Shown here: piece by piece, positions 10,019 through 19,205 of the stretch
How positions within the stretch are numbered: position 1 is the stretch's first letter
Layout of the letters: each line of letters begins with the position of its first letter
Source of the DNA: Lederbergia citri
Lineage (GTDB): Bacteria; Bacillota; Bacilli; Bacillales; Bacillaceae_C
DNA: 64,000 bases
Direction of reading: 5' to 3'
NCBI RefSeq assembly: GCF_018343625.1
Contig: NZ_JAGYPG010000001.1
Location: 1,064,502-1,128,501, forward strand
Notes under the pieces: generated by a model
What the model was told of the DNA's origin: nothing
Database searches by the model: none
Seen by the model: only the letters and a program-made list of their open reading frames with translations
Made by a program: the position numbers and the translations under genes

Positions 10019-10219
10019 TCAGCTAGTTGGACCAGTCAGGACAACAAAAAGCATAATAAGTCCACCAATGATCATAAATAACCAAGCTGAAATGGCAGTA
10101 ACTATTTTTAATACTCTATTATTCAATTTATAACGACTGATGTAAATTGTAAACATTGCTAAAGCTAGAAGCAGCATTCCTATAATTGAAATCCACATTT
10201 TTTGCATTGACGGCGACAT
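10019..10219 (-). CDS. yphE: YphE-type small membrane protein (DUF2768)
   Basis: A 66-residue protein with two predicted membrane segments, about residues 8-26 (WISIIGMLLLALAMFTIYI) and 40-62, joined by a short basic loop. It matches B. subtilis YphE in length and place (between gpsA and yphF). The start ATG 10219 follows GGAGG. Function is unknown; it is likely cotranscribed with yphF 14-44 bases downstream. Confidence 0.85.
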   Translation of the reverse strand: MSPSMQKMWISIIGMLLLALAMFTIYISRYKLNNRVLKIVTAISAWLFMIIGGLIMLFVVLTGPTS

Positions 10220-10307
10220 TTACATTCCTCCACTACTAAAATGACACATTAATAGATATTATATCATGTTCAAATGATTTAAAAGGTCATATACCATAAA
10301 ACAATTG

Positions 10308-10556
10308 CCCAGAACAAAAGCGCAAGCGCCTGTTCAGCGACGTACACGCCCACAGGATATGAGTCCGTCGACGGCGCCACAGGACGTGGCGGTTTTAGTC
10401 GACGTTCCTCATTAAGATTCTGACGAGACAAAGGAAACACGGTGAGCCAAGAAAAGCGGAAGGCGCCTGTAGCTGGAAATAAAAGGCGAGCCGATGTTGA
10501 CTTATCGTAGGAAGAATCCGAAAGTTTTCTAGTCGCTAGGCGCTTAAGCTAGACGG
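10308..10556 (+). repeat. Structured intergenic repeat, copy A
   Basis: This copy begins with the head AAAAGCGCAAGCGCCTG (from 10316) and ends with the tail TAGTCGCTAGGCGCTTAAGCT (to about 10552). It contains the core palindrome around 10340-10371 (GCCCACAGGATATGAGTCC), a second hairpin GCCACAGGACGTGGC at 10376-10390, TTAGTCGACGTTCCT at 10395-10409, and the 'GATGTTGACTTATCG' block at 10493-10507. Head and tail are inverted versions of one another (AGCGCC… and …GGCGCT). It lies downstream of the gpsA terminator and upstream of yphE, in the opposite orientation to both. Confidence 0.85.
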
Positions 10557-10610
10557 GTTCCACCTTCATAAAGGTTAACCACAAGGTTCCAAACTATCAT
10601 TCCTGGACCA

Positions 10611-10650
10611 CAAAAAAAGATGAAGCAATGGACGACCCTTTGCTTCATAG
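10611..10650 (-). terminator. Terminator downstream of gpsA
   Basis: ATGAAGCAA (10621-10629) pairs with TTGCTTCAT (10640-10648). The A-run at 10612-10618 becomes a U-run on the minus strand. It separates gpsA from repeat copy A. Confidence 0.8.
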
Positions 10651-10746
10651 ATGACAAACTAATACCCATTCCACCTGTTTAAGCATTTTACTTCAAAGCA
10701 TTATATGCACTTAAAAAAAGAACGCATCCTCTTTTGCCTAATCACA

Positions 10747-11802
10747 TTATAGTTGTTCCATTTGTTCACTCAAAATATCGACAAGATCTTCCATTTCGTT
10801 TGTTTTTAATCTTGCCATTAAGCGTTCTCCGGCTATCTTCGCATTTACGTCATTGAATAAAATTTGATAAAGAATTTCGGTAATAGGCATTTTGCAATTA
10901 TATTTTTGTGCTAATTGGTATGCTGCCTTGGTCGTTCTTACACCTTCTACAACCATCCCCATAGACATGAGGACATCTTCTAATTTTTGCCCCTTGCCAA
11001 GCATATTACCTGCACGCCAATTGCGTGAGTGAACACTTGTGCAAGTGACAATTAAATCACCAATTCCAGCCAAACCAGAAAAAGTTAACGGATTTGCACC
11101 CATTTTTGTTCCCAGGCGAGAAATTTCCGCCAATCCTCTCGTAATAAGCGCGGCTTTGGCATTATCCCCAAAACCAAGGCCATCAGAAATACCTGCAGCA
11201 AGAGCAATAATGTTTTTAAGAGCGCCTCCTATTTCAACTCCAATTAAATCTGGATTCGTATAGACCCGAAAATGTTGATTCATAAATAAATCTTGTATTT
11301 TTTCTGCCGCTTCCATATTTTTGGATGATACAGCAACAGTTGTAGGATGTCTTAAGCTTACTTCTTCGGCATGGCTAGGTCCTGAAAGCACTACTATATC
11401 TTTCAGGATGCGTTTTGGCATCTCTTCGTCAATCATTTCTGAAATACGCAACAAACTATCTGGTTCTATCCCTTTACTTACATGCACAATCGTAAGTGGC
11501 TGCAATTGAAACTTAATAATCTCCCTTAAAGTTTCCCTTATCGCTTTAGTAGGAACGGCTAATACCACTGTTTCAATCCCATTTAAAGCTTCTTCCAACG
11601 AATTAATCGCGATAATCTTATCAGGAAGAGTAATCCCTGGTAAGTATTTTTCATTCGTGTGTCTATCGTTGATTTCATCTTTTTGCCGTTCATTTCTTGT
11701 CCATAATTGAATAGGATGTCCATTATCCGCTAAAACGAGAGCTAAAGCAGTGCCCCAACTTCCAGCCCCAATAACAGCTACTCTTTCTTTTTCATTTCCC
11801 AA
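10747..11802 (-). CDS. gpsA: Glycerol-3-phosphate dehydrogenase [NAD(P)+]
   Basis: GpsA reduces dihydroxyacetone phosphate to sn-glycerol 3-phosphate, the backbone of phospholipids and teichoic acids. The Rossmann loop [10 protein letters not shown] is at residues 12-21; '[11 protein letters not shown]', '[10 protein letters not shown]' and '[15 protein letters not shown]' (with the catalytic lysine) follow in the expected order. Length is 351 residues. The start is a TTG at 11802 preceded by AAGGTGGGTGA. It lies 21 bases after der, as in B. subtilis, and is probably cotranscribed with it. Confidence 0.97.
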   Translation of the reverse strand: MGNEKERVAVIGAGSWGTALALVLADNGHPIQLWTRNERQKDEINDRHTNEKYLPGITLPDKIIAINSLEEALNGIETVVLAVPTKAIRETLREIIKFQLQPLTIVHVSKGIEPDSLLRISEMIDEEMPKRILKDIVVLSGPSHAEEVSLRHPTTVAVSSKNMEAAEKIQDLFMNQHFRVYTNPDLIGVEIGGALKNIIALAAGISDGLGFGDNAKAALITRGLAEISRLGTKMGANPLTFSGLAGIGDLIVTCTSVHSRNWRAGNMLGKGQKLEDVLMSMGMVVEGVRTTKAAYQLAQKYNCKMPITEILYQILFNDVNAKIAGERLMARLKTNEMEDLVDILSEQMEQL

Positions 11803-11823
11803 GCTTATTCACCCACCTTCATA

Positions 11824-13134
11824 TTATTTTCTTTGTCTTGTTATGATTTTTATAGGTGTCCCTTCAAAACCAAAGGCTTCCCTTATTCTATTTTGTAAAA
11901 ATCTTTCATATGAAAAGTGCATGATTTCTTGATCATTTACGAATACAATAAAGGTCGGTGGTTTAATCCCTACTTGTGTTACATAAAAGATTTTTAATTT
12001 GCGCCCTTTATCAGAAGGAGTAGGATTCATTGCTATTGCATCCGCAATTACATCGTTCAAAACACTTGATTGAACGCGCATGGAGTGGTTTTCACTTGCC
12101 ATTTTTATTGCAGGCAGCAAGTTTGTCAATCTTTTTCTTGTTTTTGCCGAAACGAAAAGAATAGGAGCATAATCTAAAAACAAGAAATGAGCTCTAATTT
12201 TTTCTTCAAATTCATTCATCGTTTTTTCATCTTTATCAACAGCATCCCATTTGTTGACAACGATAATAACAGCTCTACCAGCTTCATGAGCATAGCCCGC
12301 GATCTTTTTATCTTGTTCTAATATTCCTTCTTCTCCATTTAAAACAACAAGTACAACATCAGATCGGTCAATCGCCTTTAATGCTCTTAACACACTATAT
12401 TTTTCTGTGGTTTCATAGACTTTTCCTTTTTTACGCATTCCTGCAGTGTCTATAATCGTATATTTTTGCCCTTCGTATTCATATGATGAATCGATCGCGT
12501 CTCTCGTTGTACCAGCTATATCGCTGACAATGACTCTTTCTTCACCAAGAAAAGCATTAACGATAGAGGATTTTCCGACATTCGGTCTTCCGATTAAACA
12601 AAATTTAATGACATCCTCATCTATATTTTCCTCACTAGTTTGTGGAAAATGTTTGACTACTTCATCAAGCAAATCTCCCAAACCAAGACCATGTGAACCT
12701 GAAATAGGGAAAGGTTCATTAAAGCCTAGTGAATAAAAATCATAAATTTCCGCACGCATTTCAGGGTTATCCACTTTATTTACTGCTAACACGACTGGTT
12801 TCTTGGACCGAAACAGAATCTTCGCCACTTCTTCGTCTGCAGAAGTAACCCCTTCCCTACTATTTACGATGAAAATAATAACATCTGCCTCGTCTATTGC
12901 AATTTCCGCTTGCAAACGGATTTCCTCTAAAAATGGAGCATCCCCCATTTCGATTCCGCCCGTATCGATTATATGAAATTCATTAGAAAGCCATTCACCA
13001 GCACCATAAATCCGATCTCTCGTTACGCCAGGAGTATCTTCAACAATAGATACACGTTCTCCTACAATTCGATTAAAAATAGTTGATTTACCTACATTAG
13101 GACGACCAACAATCGCCACAGTCGGTTTAGTCAT
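11824..13134 (-). CDS. der: Ribosome biogenesis GTPase Der (EngA)
   Basis: Der is an essential GTPase for 50S subunit maturation. Two tandem G domains are visible: GRPNVGKST (10-18) with DTPGVTRDR and NKVD, and a second GRPNVGKSS near 180 with [18 protein letters not shown] and NKWD, followed by the C-terminal KH-like domain. The protein has 436 residues from ATG 13134 ([10 protein letters not shown]). A GTG three codons further upstream is an alternative; neither start has a strong ribosome binding site. Order der-gpsA is the B. subtilis yphC-gpsA order. Confidence 0.97.
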   Translation of the reverse strand: MTKPTVAIVGRPNVGKSTIFNRIVGERVSIVEDTPGVTRDRIYGAGEWLSNEFHIIDTGGIEMGDAPFLEEIRLQAEIAIDEADVIIFIVNSREGVTSADEEVAKILFRSKKPVVLAVNKVDNPEMRAEIYDFYSLGFNEPFPISGSHGLGLGDLLDEVVKHFPQTSEENIDEDVIKFCLIGRPNVGKSSIVNAFLGEERVIVSDIAGTTRDAIDSSYEYEGQKYTIIDTAGMRKKGKVYETTEKYSVLRALKAIDRSDVVLVVLNGEEGILEQDKKIAGYAHEAGRAVIIVVNKWDAVDKDEKTMNEFEEKIRAHFLFLDYAPILFVSAKTRKRLTNLLPAIKMASENHSMRVQSSVLNDVIADAIAMNPTPSDKGRKLKIFYVTQVGIKPPTFIVFVNDQEIMHFSYERFLQNRIREAFGFEGTPIKIITRQRK

Positions 13135-13217
13135 TTCATCCACTCACTTTAAAGTTAATCTTTTGTTCTACTGAGAAATCGTACCATATTATTTGAATAA
13201 AAGGTAATGATAATCAT

Positions 13218-13814
13218 TTAATGGGAAATTTTTTTATTTCCCTTTATTCTCGTTATTGAAGTTAGATTCGAAATAAAGTTAATAAACAGAATTGAAAAGA
13301 CAGTTATGGAAATAATGTCTAAATATTCCATGGATCCTATTAAATAAGGCATATCCCATTTGCTTAAGAAAGCAGCAAATACAACATCTCCTTGAATAGT
13401 ACCAAGACATATAAAAAGAATTCGAAGTTTAACGGATGATGAATATATAAAATAACTAAATATAAATAAAACAAATGACATGAGGACTACTCTATCTATG
13501 AACATTAAAATAGGATCGTACATTTCAAATAATAGAAATCCTGCATATCCTACCATTAAAGTAAAAACAGTAAATAATAAATGAAGCTGCTTTTTTAACG
13601 GCAATCTAGATGCTAAATAATAACATATGCCCAACATCAATAAGCTTGCTCCAGATATATTAAGAGAATAAAACCTTATTGTAATCGACTTTAATATAAT
13701 AAAAATTAAAGCAAACATTGCAATCAAGCATCTATACCTTGAATGTTTATCCATGATAAATGTTGCGTAAATCCAAATTATCCATGCAATGAGTAAAAAA
13801 ATCATTCCTTGCAT
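13218..13814 (-). CDS. yphA: YphA-type polytopic membrane protein
   Basis: A 198-residue membrane protein with about six hydrophobic segments and a basic C-terminus. No catalytic motif is visible. I assign it to YphA by size, hydropathy and its position between the S1-like gene ypfD and der. The start is ATG 13814: an AGGAGG-type site (GGAGG) lies seven bases upstream of it, whereas the in-frame GTG and ATG just before it overlap that site. Function unknown. Confidence 0.75.
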   Translation of the reverse strand: MQGMIFLLIAWIIWIYATFIMDKHSRYRCLIAMFALIFIILKSITIRFYSLNISGASLLMLGICYYLASRLPLKKQLHLLFTVFTLMVGYAGFLLFEMYDPILMFIDRVVLMSFVLFIFSYFIYSSSVKLRILFICLGTIQGDVVFAAFLSKWDMPYLIGSMEYLDIISITVFSILFINFISNLTSITRIKGNKKISH

Positions 13815-14057
13815 TGCCATCACCTCCGCTAACAGTATAGGGAAGGTAATGAAAATTTAATCAGATAATTTGAAAAACAATCCAAAAAAGCATAAACCCA
13901 TTGTTTATCGAAGTAATCGCGTGAAGGGATAAATCCGTTAATGTTTTACTAGTGGCACCTATCAATGATTGAAAAACTTCAACTATAAAATCCAGCTCAC
14001 GAAGGGTAACAATCTTTCTCAAAAAAATCTTTACTTTAAATACCTACAATTTTCAAA

Positions 14058-14088
14058 GAAAAAACCTCCCGATTTTACGGGAGGTTTT
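14058..14088 (-). terminator. Terminator downstream of ypfD
   Basis: CCTCCCG (14065-14071) pairs with CGGGAGG (14078-14084), loop ATTTTA. A-run at 14058-14064 and T-run at 14085-14088 suggest bidirectional action. On the minus strand repeat copy E lies between the ypfD stop and this hairpin, so that copy should be transcribed in the ypfD 3' untranslated region. Confidence 0.85.
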
Positions 14089-14095
14089 GATCCAT

Positions 14096-14222
14096 ATAGC
14101 TACAGCGCCTATCGACTAGCAACTCCTTGTCCTTTTCCCAGCATTAAGTCAAAGGTCTAAAAAGGAACGTCGACGGACCCACATCCTGTGGGCCTTTACG
14201 TCAATAAACACGTGCTTCCGCT
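14096..14222 (-). repeat. Structured intergenic repeat, copy E (internally shortened)
   Basis: Read on the minus strand it starts AAAAGCGGAAGCACGTG, has the core GGCCCACAGGATGTGGGTCC and GTCGACGTTCCTTTT directly after it, then AAAAGGACAAGGAGTTGC and the tail TAGTCGATAGGCGCTG. Relative to copies A and C it lacks the second hairpin (…ACATAAGGACGTGG…) and the middle block; the deletion joins the two GTCGACG words. Orientation is opposite to copies A-C. Confidence 0.8.
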
Positions 14223-14227
14223 TTTAT

Positions 14228-15361
14228 TTATTTAAAACCCTTTAATTTATCTCCAATCATATCGCTTAATTGGAATCCTTTGGACTCTTCCGGTAATTCA
14301 TAATCTTTTACTTGATCATTTTGATCTTCAAGCTCTTTCATGCTTAAAGAAAGTCTTTGGTCTGCTTCATTAACATCCAGCACTTTGACTTTAACAGTTT
14401 GTCCCTCTTGTAAAACTTCATGAGGCGTTCCGATATGTTTGTGGGATATTTGCGAAATATGGACAAGTCCTTCTACCCCTGGGAACACTTCGACAAACGC
14501 TCCAAAGGATACTAAACGTTTTACTGTTCCTTCCAAAATTGTTCCTCTTGGTGCTTTTTCAGCAATATTTGACCAAGGTCCCGGCAATGTTTCTTTAATT
14601 GATAAGGAAATTCTTTCATTATCACGATCGACTGAAAGGACTTTTACTTGGACTTTCTCTCCTTCTTTTACAACGTCAGATGGTTTTTCAATATGCTCGT
14701 GTGAAAGTTGGGAAATGTGTACGAGTCCATCGACACCACCGATATCAACAAAGGCTCCAAAATCTGTAAGTCTTTGAATAGTCCCTTCAATTACTTGGCC
14801 AGATTCAAGTTTTTCAAGAATAGCTTGTTTTTCGCGATTTTTTTCTTCTTCTATCACGATTCGATGTGATAAAATTAGACGGTTTTTCTCTTTATCCAAC
14901 TCAACAATTTTAAAAGAAAGAGTTTTTCCTTGATAATCAGAGAAATCTTCCACGAAATGATCCTCTACCATTGATGCAGGTACGAAGCCTCTCACACCCA
15001 AATCAACTACTAAACCGCCTTTAACTATTTCATTTACTTCAGCGTCGAATACTTCATTATTTTGGAATCGTTTTTCAAGCGTTTCCCAAGCATTCTCAGC
15101 ATCCACTTTACGCTTTGAAAGTACGAGGAGCTCTTCTTCCACTTTGGTCACGATTAAATCTAACACTTCACCTTCGTGGACCACATCAGAAGCTTTTTCA
15201 ACATGAAGGCTCGAAAGCTCACTTATTGGAATAATACCATCTAGCTTGCTTCCTTCCAAATCAACCAAGACTTGTTTTTCTTCAATCTTAGTTACCGTGC
15301 CTTTAACGCGGTCTCCTTCAGAGAAACTTTTAACTTCAATATTATTCATATCCTCCGTCAT
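14228..15361 (-). CDS. ypfD: S1-domain RNA-binding protein, ribosomal protein S1 homologue
   Basis: This 377-residue protein contains four S1 RNA-binding domains (about 17-85, 103-170, 188-256 and 274-342). The last two carry the repeated 'LVHISQLSH' and 'LVHISQISH' words. It is the Bacillus S1-like protein (YpfD/RpsA homologue); four domains instead of the six of E. coli S1 is normal in Firmicutes. ATG 15361 follows AGGAGG. It is downstream of cmk and the acyltransferase gene; the spacing of about 145 bases suggests its own promoter. Confidence 0.95.
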   Translation of the reverse strand: MTEDMNNIEVKSFSEGDRVKGTVTKIEEKQVLVDLEGSKLDGIIPISELSSLHVEKASDVVHEGEVLDLIVTKVEEELLVLSKRKVDAENAWETLEKRFQNNEVFDAEVNEIVKGGLVVDLGVRGFVPASMVEDHFVEDFSDYQGKTLSFKIVELDKEKNRLILSHRIVIEEEKNREKQAILEKLESGQVIEGTIQRLTDFGAFVDIGGVDGLVHISQLSHEHIEKPSDVVKEGEKVQVKVLSVDRDNERISLSIKETLPGPWSNIAEKAPRGTILEGTVKRLVSFGAFVEVFPGVEGLVHISQISHKHIGTPHEVLQEGQTVKVKVLDVNEADQRLSLSMKELEDQNDQVKDYELPEESKGFQLSDMIGDKLKGFK

Positions 15362-15507
15362 ATGTACTCCTCCTATCCTGCTTTTAAAACTGTAAGGATT
15401 TCCATTCTTGTTACATCCTCACATAATCCAAAAAAATCATCTTGTAATAAACTTCTTATAAATGCTTTATTTTGTCAAGCGATTGCGTTTATAGTTCCTA
15501 AAATAAA

Positions 15508-16092
15508 TCAATTTTTATGTTCGTCTACTAATTTCCTAATCTCGGACATAATTATTTCTGTAGCTGCTTCTGCCGATATTTTATTCTCTCTCATTTCGGT
15601 AAAATCAATCGGTTTTCCGTATACGACAATTAATTTTTTAAAAGGCTTATACGGCCCGATAATCGCACACGGAACAACAAGTGCGTTTGATCTAAGAGCA
15701 AAAAATCCTGCACCCGCTAGCCCCTTACCAACTTCTCCTGTTAAGTTCCTAGTTCCTTCCGGAAATAGTCCTACTACTTTCCCCTCTTTTAAATACTTTA
15801 AACCCGTTCTTAATGCCTCTCTATCGCTCAGCCCTCTTTTTACGGGAAATGCTTGAATGTTTTCCATTAGCTTCTTACTCCATGGACGTTTAAACAATTC
15901 TGCCTTTGCCATAAAATAGATTGGGCGTGGTGCCGTAATGCCCACAACAGGAGGATCCAAATTATCAATATGATTTGTGCAAAGCAAAACACTTCCATCT
16001 TTCGGGAAATGTTCAGTCCCCCTCGTTTCAATTCTATATAATGGTTTAAGGACAATACTTACAACTGTCCTCGCAAATGAATAGAAATTCAT
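15508..16092 (-). CDS. plsC: 1-acyl-sn-glycerol-3-phosphate acyltransferase family protein
   Basis: The product belongs to the PlsC family, which transfers an acyl chain to lysophosphatidic acid at the membrane. The catalytic NHxxxxD motif is N40-H41-IDNL-D46, and the substrate-binding FPEGTRN is at 110-116. Length is 194 residues with a hydrophobic N-terminus. Its ATG overlaps the cmk stop by four bases (ATGA), indicating translational coupling. B. subtilis has no such gene between cmk and ypfD, but other bacilli do; in which lipid step it acts here is inferred from family only. Confidence 0.88.
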   Translation of the reverse strand: MNFYSFARTVVSIVLKPLYRIETRGTEHFPKDGSVLLCTNHIDNLDPPVVGITAPRPIYFMAKAELFKRPWSKKLMENIQAFPVKRGLSDREALRTGLKYLKEGKVVGLFPEGTRNLTGEVGKGLAGAGFFALRSNALVVPCAIIGPYKPFKKLIVVYGKPIDFTEMRENKISAEAATEIIMSEIRKLVDEHKN

Positions 16093-16766
16093 TTAGTTTC
16101 AATCCTTTCCAAAGCAAGAGTTAATATTTTTTCGGCCACTTCTTTTATAGATAATGAAGATGTATCAATTTCTATTGCATCTTCCGCTTTTCTTAAAGGC
16201 GAAATCTCCCTTTCCGAATCTTGTTTATCACGTAGCATGATCTCCTCTTTTAATTTTTCCAAATTTGAAGGAAATCCTTTTTGAAGATTTTCCAGGTGGC
16301 GTCGCTCAGCTCGAATGTCCACACTAGCAAGTAAAAATATTTTTAACTCCGCATTTGGCAAAACTTTTGTACCAATATCTCTACCGTCCATTACGACTCC
16401 GCCATCCTTGCCGAACATTTGCTGACGAAATACCATTTCTTCACGAACTGCTTTTATGGCAGCTACCTTAGAAACTTTATTCGTTACTCCTTCTCCTCTA
16501 ATTTGTTTTGTCACATCATTCCCATCCAAGTAAATCAGCTGTCCATTGGCCGAGGGTTTTAATTGAATAGTTGTATGCAACAATAACCTTTCGATTTCTG
16601 TATCATCATTTATATCAACTTTATCTACAATTGATTTATACGTTATTGCCCTGTACATGGCACCTGTATCAACGTAAATATATGATAGTTTTTCAGCGAT
16701 CATTTTTGCGACGGTACTTTTTCCTGCTGCGGCTGGACCGTCTATAGCTATGCTAATTTTCTTCAT
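16089..16766 (-). CDS. cmk: Cytidylate kinase
   Basis: Cmk phosphorylates CMP and dCMP with ATP. The P-loop GPAAAGKST is at residues 10-18, followed by [10 protein letters not shown] and '[16 protein letters not shown]'. The protein has 225 residues from ATG 16766 ([10 protein letters not shown]), which has CAGGTGA just upstream; an in-frame ATG at 16787 is less likely. It overlaps the acyltransferase gene by four bases. Confidence 0.96.
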   Translation of the reverse strand: MKKISIAIDGPAAAGKSTVAKMIAEKLSYIYVDTGAMYRAITYKSIVDKVDINDDTEIERLLLHTTIQLKPSANGQLIYLDGNDVTKQIRGEGVTNKVSKVAAIKAVREEMVFRQQMFGKDGGVVMDGRDIGTKVLPNAELKIFLLASVDIRAERRHLENLQKGFPSNLEKLKEEIMLRDKQDSEREISPLRKAEDAIEIDTSSLSIKEVAEKILTLALERIETK

Positions 16767-16864
16767 CTTTTTCACCTGCTTAGTCATTTTCCTAATCTAT
16801 ATTACCATAGAACGACATAGACAAATCATATTATCAATAAAAAAATGAGAACAAGCATATGTCC

Positions 16865-17044
16865 TCATTCTTTACCATTAAAAACATTTAATTTTGGCTG
16901 TTCTTCGATGCCTGCCGTACCCTCGTATATAATTAGTTTATTCGTGTATTTAAGGAAGCCCATTTCATGAAAGCCTTGTACCAGTATTAAAATGATAAGA
17001 TGAATCATTACGAGTTTAAGTAAAATGCGTTCCATTGTACTCAT
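16865..17044 (-). CDS. ypfB: YpfB-type small membrane protein (DUF5359)
   Basis: A 59-residue protein with one hydrophobic segment (about residues 4-25, ILLKLVMIHLIILILVQGF) and a short polar tail. ATG 17044 (MSTMERILL) has GGAGTGG seven bases upstream. Position between the PilZ gene ypfA and cmk matches B. subtilis ypfB. Function unknown. Confidence 0.75.
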   Translation of the reverse strand: MSTMERILLKLVMIHLIILILVQGFHEMGFLKYTNKLIIYEGTAGIEEQPKLNVFNGKE

Positions 17045-17097
17045 AATACCACTCCGTTTTCTTCTTATCATCGGTCAAAAAAACAATCTATATACTA

Positions 17098-17748
17098 TTA
17101 ATTTGTTAAACCTCTTTTACGATATTCTAATTGTTTTTCAAAACAAAAACGCATTAGCTGTTGCTGTTCTACATTTTTTACGTTTAAGAACTGGATTGAG
17201 GCAAACTGACGTTTCTTTTTGTCAAACGATCTAATGAGTCTGCAATCAAGATTTAAATAAACATACTCTCCAGATTGCATAGGCAAGACAACACATATTT
17301 TTCCTATTTCTCCTCTATTTATTGTTACATTTTTAGGTAAAAGAACCGCACAGCCACCAGCACTAAAATCTTCTGTAACAGTTGGAATTACATCCCCCGA
17401 TTCTAGTAATTGCAATGATACATCAATTGCAACATCGATACGCACAAACTGTCTTCTTTGTATTTTCATTAAATGTTCAACATCTGGAAAAGTTAGCACG
17501 AGTAAAGGAATTTGATTTTTTACCCTACCGATGATTTTCGTTTTAAATAAATATGCTCCAGATTCTTCATCCACAAAGCTGGCATACATATGTGTATCTG
17601 TCCGCAAAAATTTTGTTTTATTACTTGTAACTCCGAGCGGATAAGAAATATAAATTTTATTCTCATCAAAATCTGCAATTTTCGCTTTATATTTTTCTTC
17701 ATTTTGATTATCCGTTTCCAAAAGAAGCTCCATTCCGACCTTTAACAT
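17098..17748 (-). CDS. ypfA: PilZ-domain c-di-GMP receptor (YpfA/MotI type)
   Basis: A 216-residue protein with an N-terminal YcgR-like domain and a C-terminal PilZ domain. The c-di-GMP-binding signature is complete: RRQFVR at 98-103 and DFSAGG at 127-132. In B. subtilis the homologue (YpfA, DgrA, MotI) binds c-di-GMP and slows the flagellar motor by acting on MotA. ATG 17748 is preceded by GGGGTG; a GTG three codons upstream is the alternative. Together with the c-di-GMP riboswitch at 61045 it shows that the organism uses this second messenger. Confidence 0.9.
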   Translation of the reverse strand: MLKVGMELLLETDNQNEEKYKAKIADFDENKIYISYPLGVTSNKTKFLRTDTHMYASFVDEESGAYLFKTKIIGRVKNQIPLLVLTFPDVEHLMKIQRRQFVRIDVAIDVSLQLLESGDVIPTVTEDFSAGGCAVLLPKNVTINRGEIGKICVVLPMQSGEYVYLNLDCRLIRSFDKKKRQFASIQFLNVKNVEQQQLMRFCFEKQLEYRKRGLTN

Positions 17749-17803
17749 GAATGCCACACCCCGTAGAATTAATAAGCAATTAATTCTATTATCGCACGTA
17801 TAG

Positions 17804-17844
17804 AAAAAAAAATATAGGCAGAAATGCTATATTCTGCCTATATT
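17804..17844 (-). terminator. Terminator at the end of ypeB
   Basis: AATATAGGCAGA (17811-17822) and TCTGCCTATATT (17833-17844) pair perfectly over 12 bases. The A-run at 17804-17810 becomes a U-run on the minus strand. The hairpin includes the last codons and stop of ypeB. Confidence 0.88.
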
Positions 17845-19187
17845 GTTTCTTCATAAATGGGTTCAGCATTTTTTAGTTTTTCTACTTTTTCTTCAGTACC
17901 ATCTTGAGCATTAATATAAATTCTGTACGTATCTTGATCTATCGTACCAATAAACTCGTAGCAGAACACTTCCTCACCAAGTTCGTTTGTAATAACAGCA
18001 AGACCATCCTCCATTACTTTTAAATTTTTATTTAAGTAGCCTCGTGCATCATCTTTTGACAATTTTGGCTTAGAAATATTTCTTTTTTTATGTCCTTTTA
18101 AATAATCGTTAGCTGAAAATCCAATAATTTGTCCATTATCAAGAGCTACCTTCACTTTAATAGATTCGGGATAAATCTTGACCCCATTTTGATTTGTCAC
18201 GTACGTAAATAAACCAACCGTATCGTATTGCATGCTATCAGCAGCTTCAAGATTTTTAAACCCGTGATCATTTAGGAAATTACTTGCTTTTCCCATTGCA
18301 TCGTTCAAACTTAGCTTTTGGCTGCCTATATCCCGGTGATTAATAAGCCAAATAGGGTAGCCGCCCGTTTTTGTAATATCTAAACTTGCACCATCTCCAT
18401 TTCCAACGTCAAGGTTGACACTATAAAAATGAAACGGAGAACCTTTTCCACTTTCAACAACCCTAGATTCATTTACGGTTTTAATCCCTGAATATTTTTG
18501 AGCAAGAGTAAGTGCTTCCTCTTTTGTAATGGTTTTGCCTTTTAAATGGTCAAAATTTTGTTGCTTTTTTTGAAAAGAAACAACAGTAGGGTCTTGTAAA
18601 TTTTCTTCATCGTATCCTTTTGCTCTCTTATCTACTGTTTTAAAGCCATCTATAATTGTATTATCTGCATTTTCTTTCCCAGATGCGAGAGCCAAATTAA
18701 CATCCATCCAGCGAAGATTATTTTTTATTACTAAATGTTGAACTTTTCTCAGTTCATTGCGAATATCGTCACTTTGACTATACATTTTTTTCAACAGAGC
18801 ATATTCATTTTTGGATAACGGCTCTTTATCAAGATCTCTTACAGCAGTTTTATAGCTGAAATTACCGATATTTGTCAAAAAATTCTCAGTTTTATTAAAT
18901 GGCATTAAAGTTAATGGGAGCTGACCCACTTGACCTCGTGCATCAGATGTGATTCGCCATACATCTGCAAGTGCTGGTGAAAGAGATTTTTTTGAATTCA
19001 TCGCTAAAGCTGACCCAATTTTTTCATGAAGAACATCCATCTGATAGGCAAGATCATGGAATGCCCTTTGATAATTATTTTCGGCATTAATCAAGATTGC
19101 ATTTTTTTCTTGATGTTCTTGATATCCCCAATAGGCGGTACCTGCAACACCTATCGCTAGTACTACAATTAGTATATTCCTGATCAT
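17838..19187 (-). CDS. ypeB: Germination protein YpeB
   Basis: YpeB is needed for correct placement and stability of the cortex-lytic enzyme SleB in the dormant spore. The 449 residues begin with a membrane anchor (about 4-20, ILIVVLAIGVAGTAYWGY), followed by a helical region and C-terminal PepSY-type repeats ('KEEALTLAQKYSGI', 'LSLNDAMGKASNFL', 'LSKDDARGYLNKNL'). It starts 18 bases after sleB, the conserved bicistronic arrangement. ATG 19187 follows GAGGTGA. Expression in the forespore under SigG is known for the family. Confidence 0.96.
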   Translation of the reverse strand: MIRNILIVVLAIGVAGTAYWGYQEHQEKNAILINAENNYQRAFHDLAYQMDVLHEKIGSALAMNSKKSLSPALADVWRITSDARGQVGQLPLTLMPFNKTENFLTNIGNFSYKTAVRDLDKEPLSKNEYALLKKMYSQSDDIRNELRKVQHLVIKNNLRWMDVNLALASGKENADNTIIDGFKTVDKRAKGYDEENLQDPTVVSFQKKQQNFDHLKGKTITKEEALTLAQKYSGIKTVNESRVVESGKGSPFHFYSVNLDVGNGDGASLDITKTGGYPIWLINHRDIGSQKLSLNDAMGKASNFLNDHGFKNLEAADSMQYDTVGLFTYVTNQNGVKIYPESIKVKVALDNGQIIGFSANDYLKGHKKRNISKPKLSKDDARGYLNKNLKVMEDGLAVITNELGEEVFCYEFIGTIDQDTYRIYINAQDGTEEKVEKLKNAEPIYEETI

Positions 19188-19205
19188 AAAAAGTCACCTC
19201 GCGTT

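Larger units (their letters stand above)
13815..14227. other. Intergenic interval holding a terminator and a short repeat copy
   Basis: About 410 bases without a gene. It contains the ypfD terminator (14058-14088) and repeat copy E (14096-14222). Between 13850 and 14057 I see no ORF or RNA motif beyond the probable promoter region of yphA. Confidence 0.6.

Noticed and set aside
13969-14160. 63-codon plus-strand frame
   Set aside because: It runs across the ypfD terminator and repeat copy E, with no ribosome binding site.
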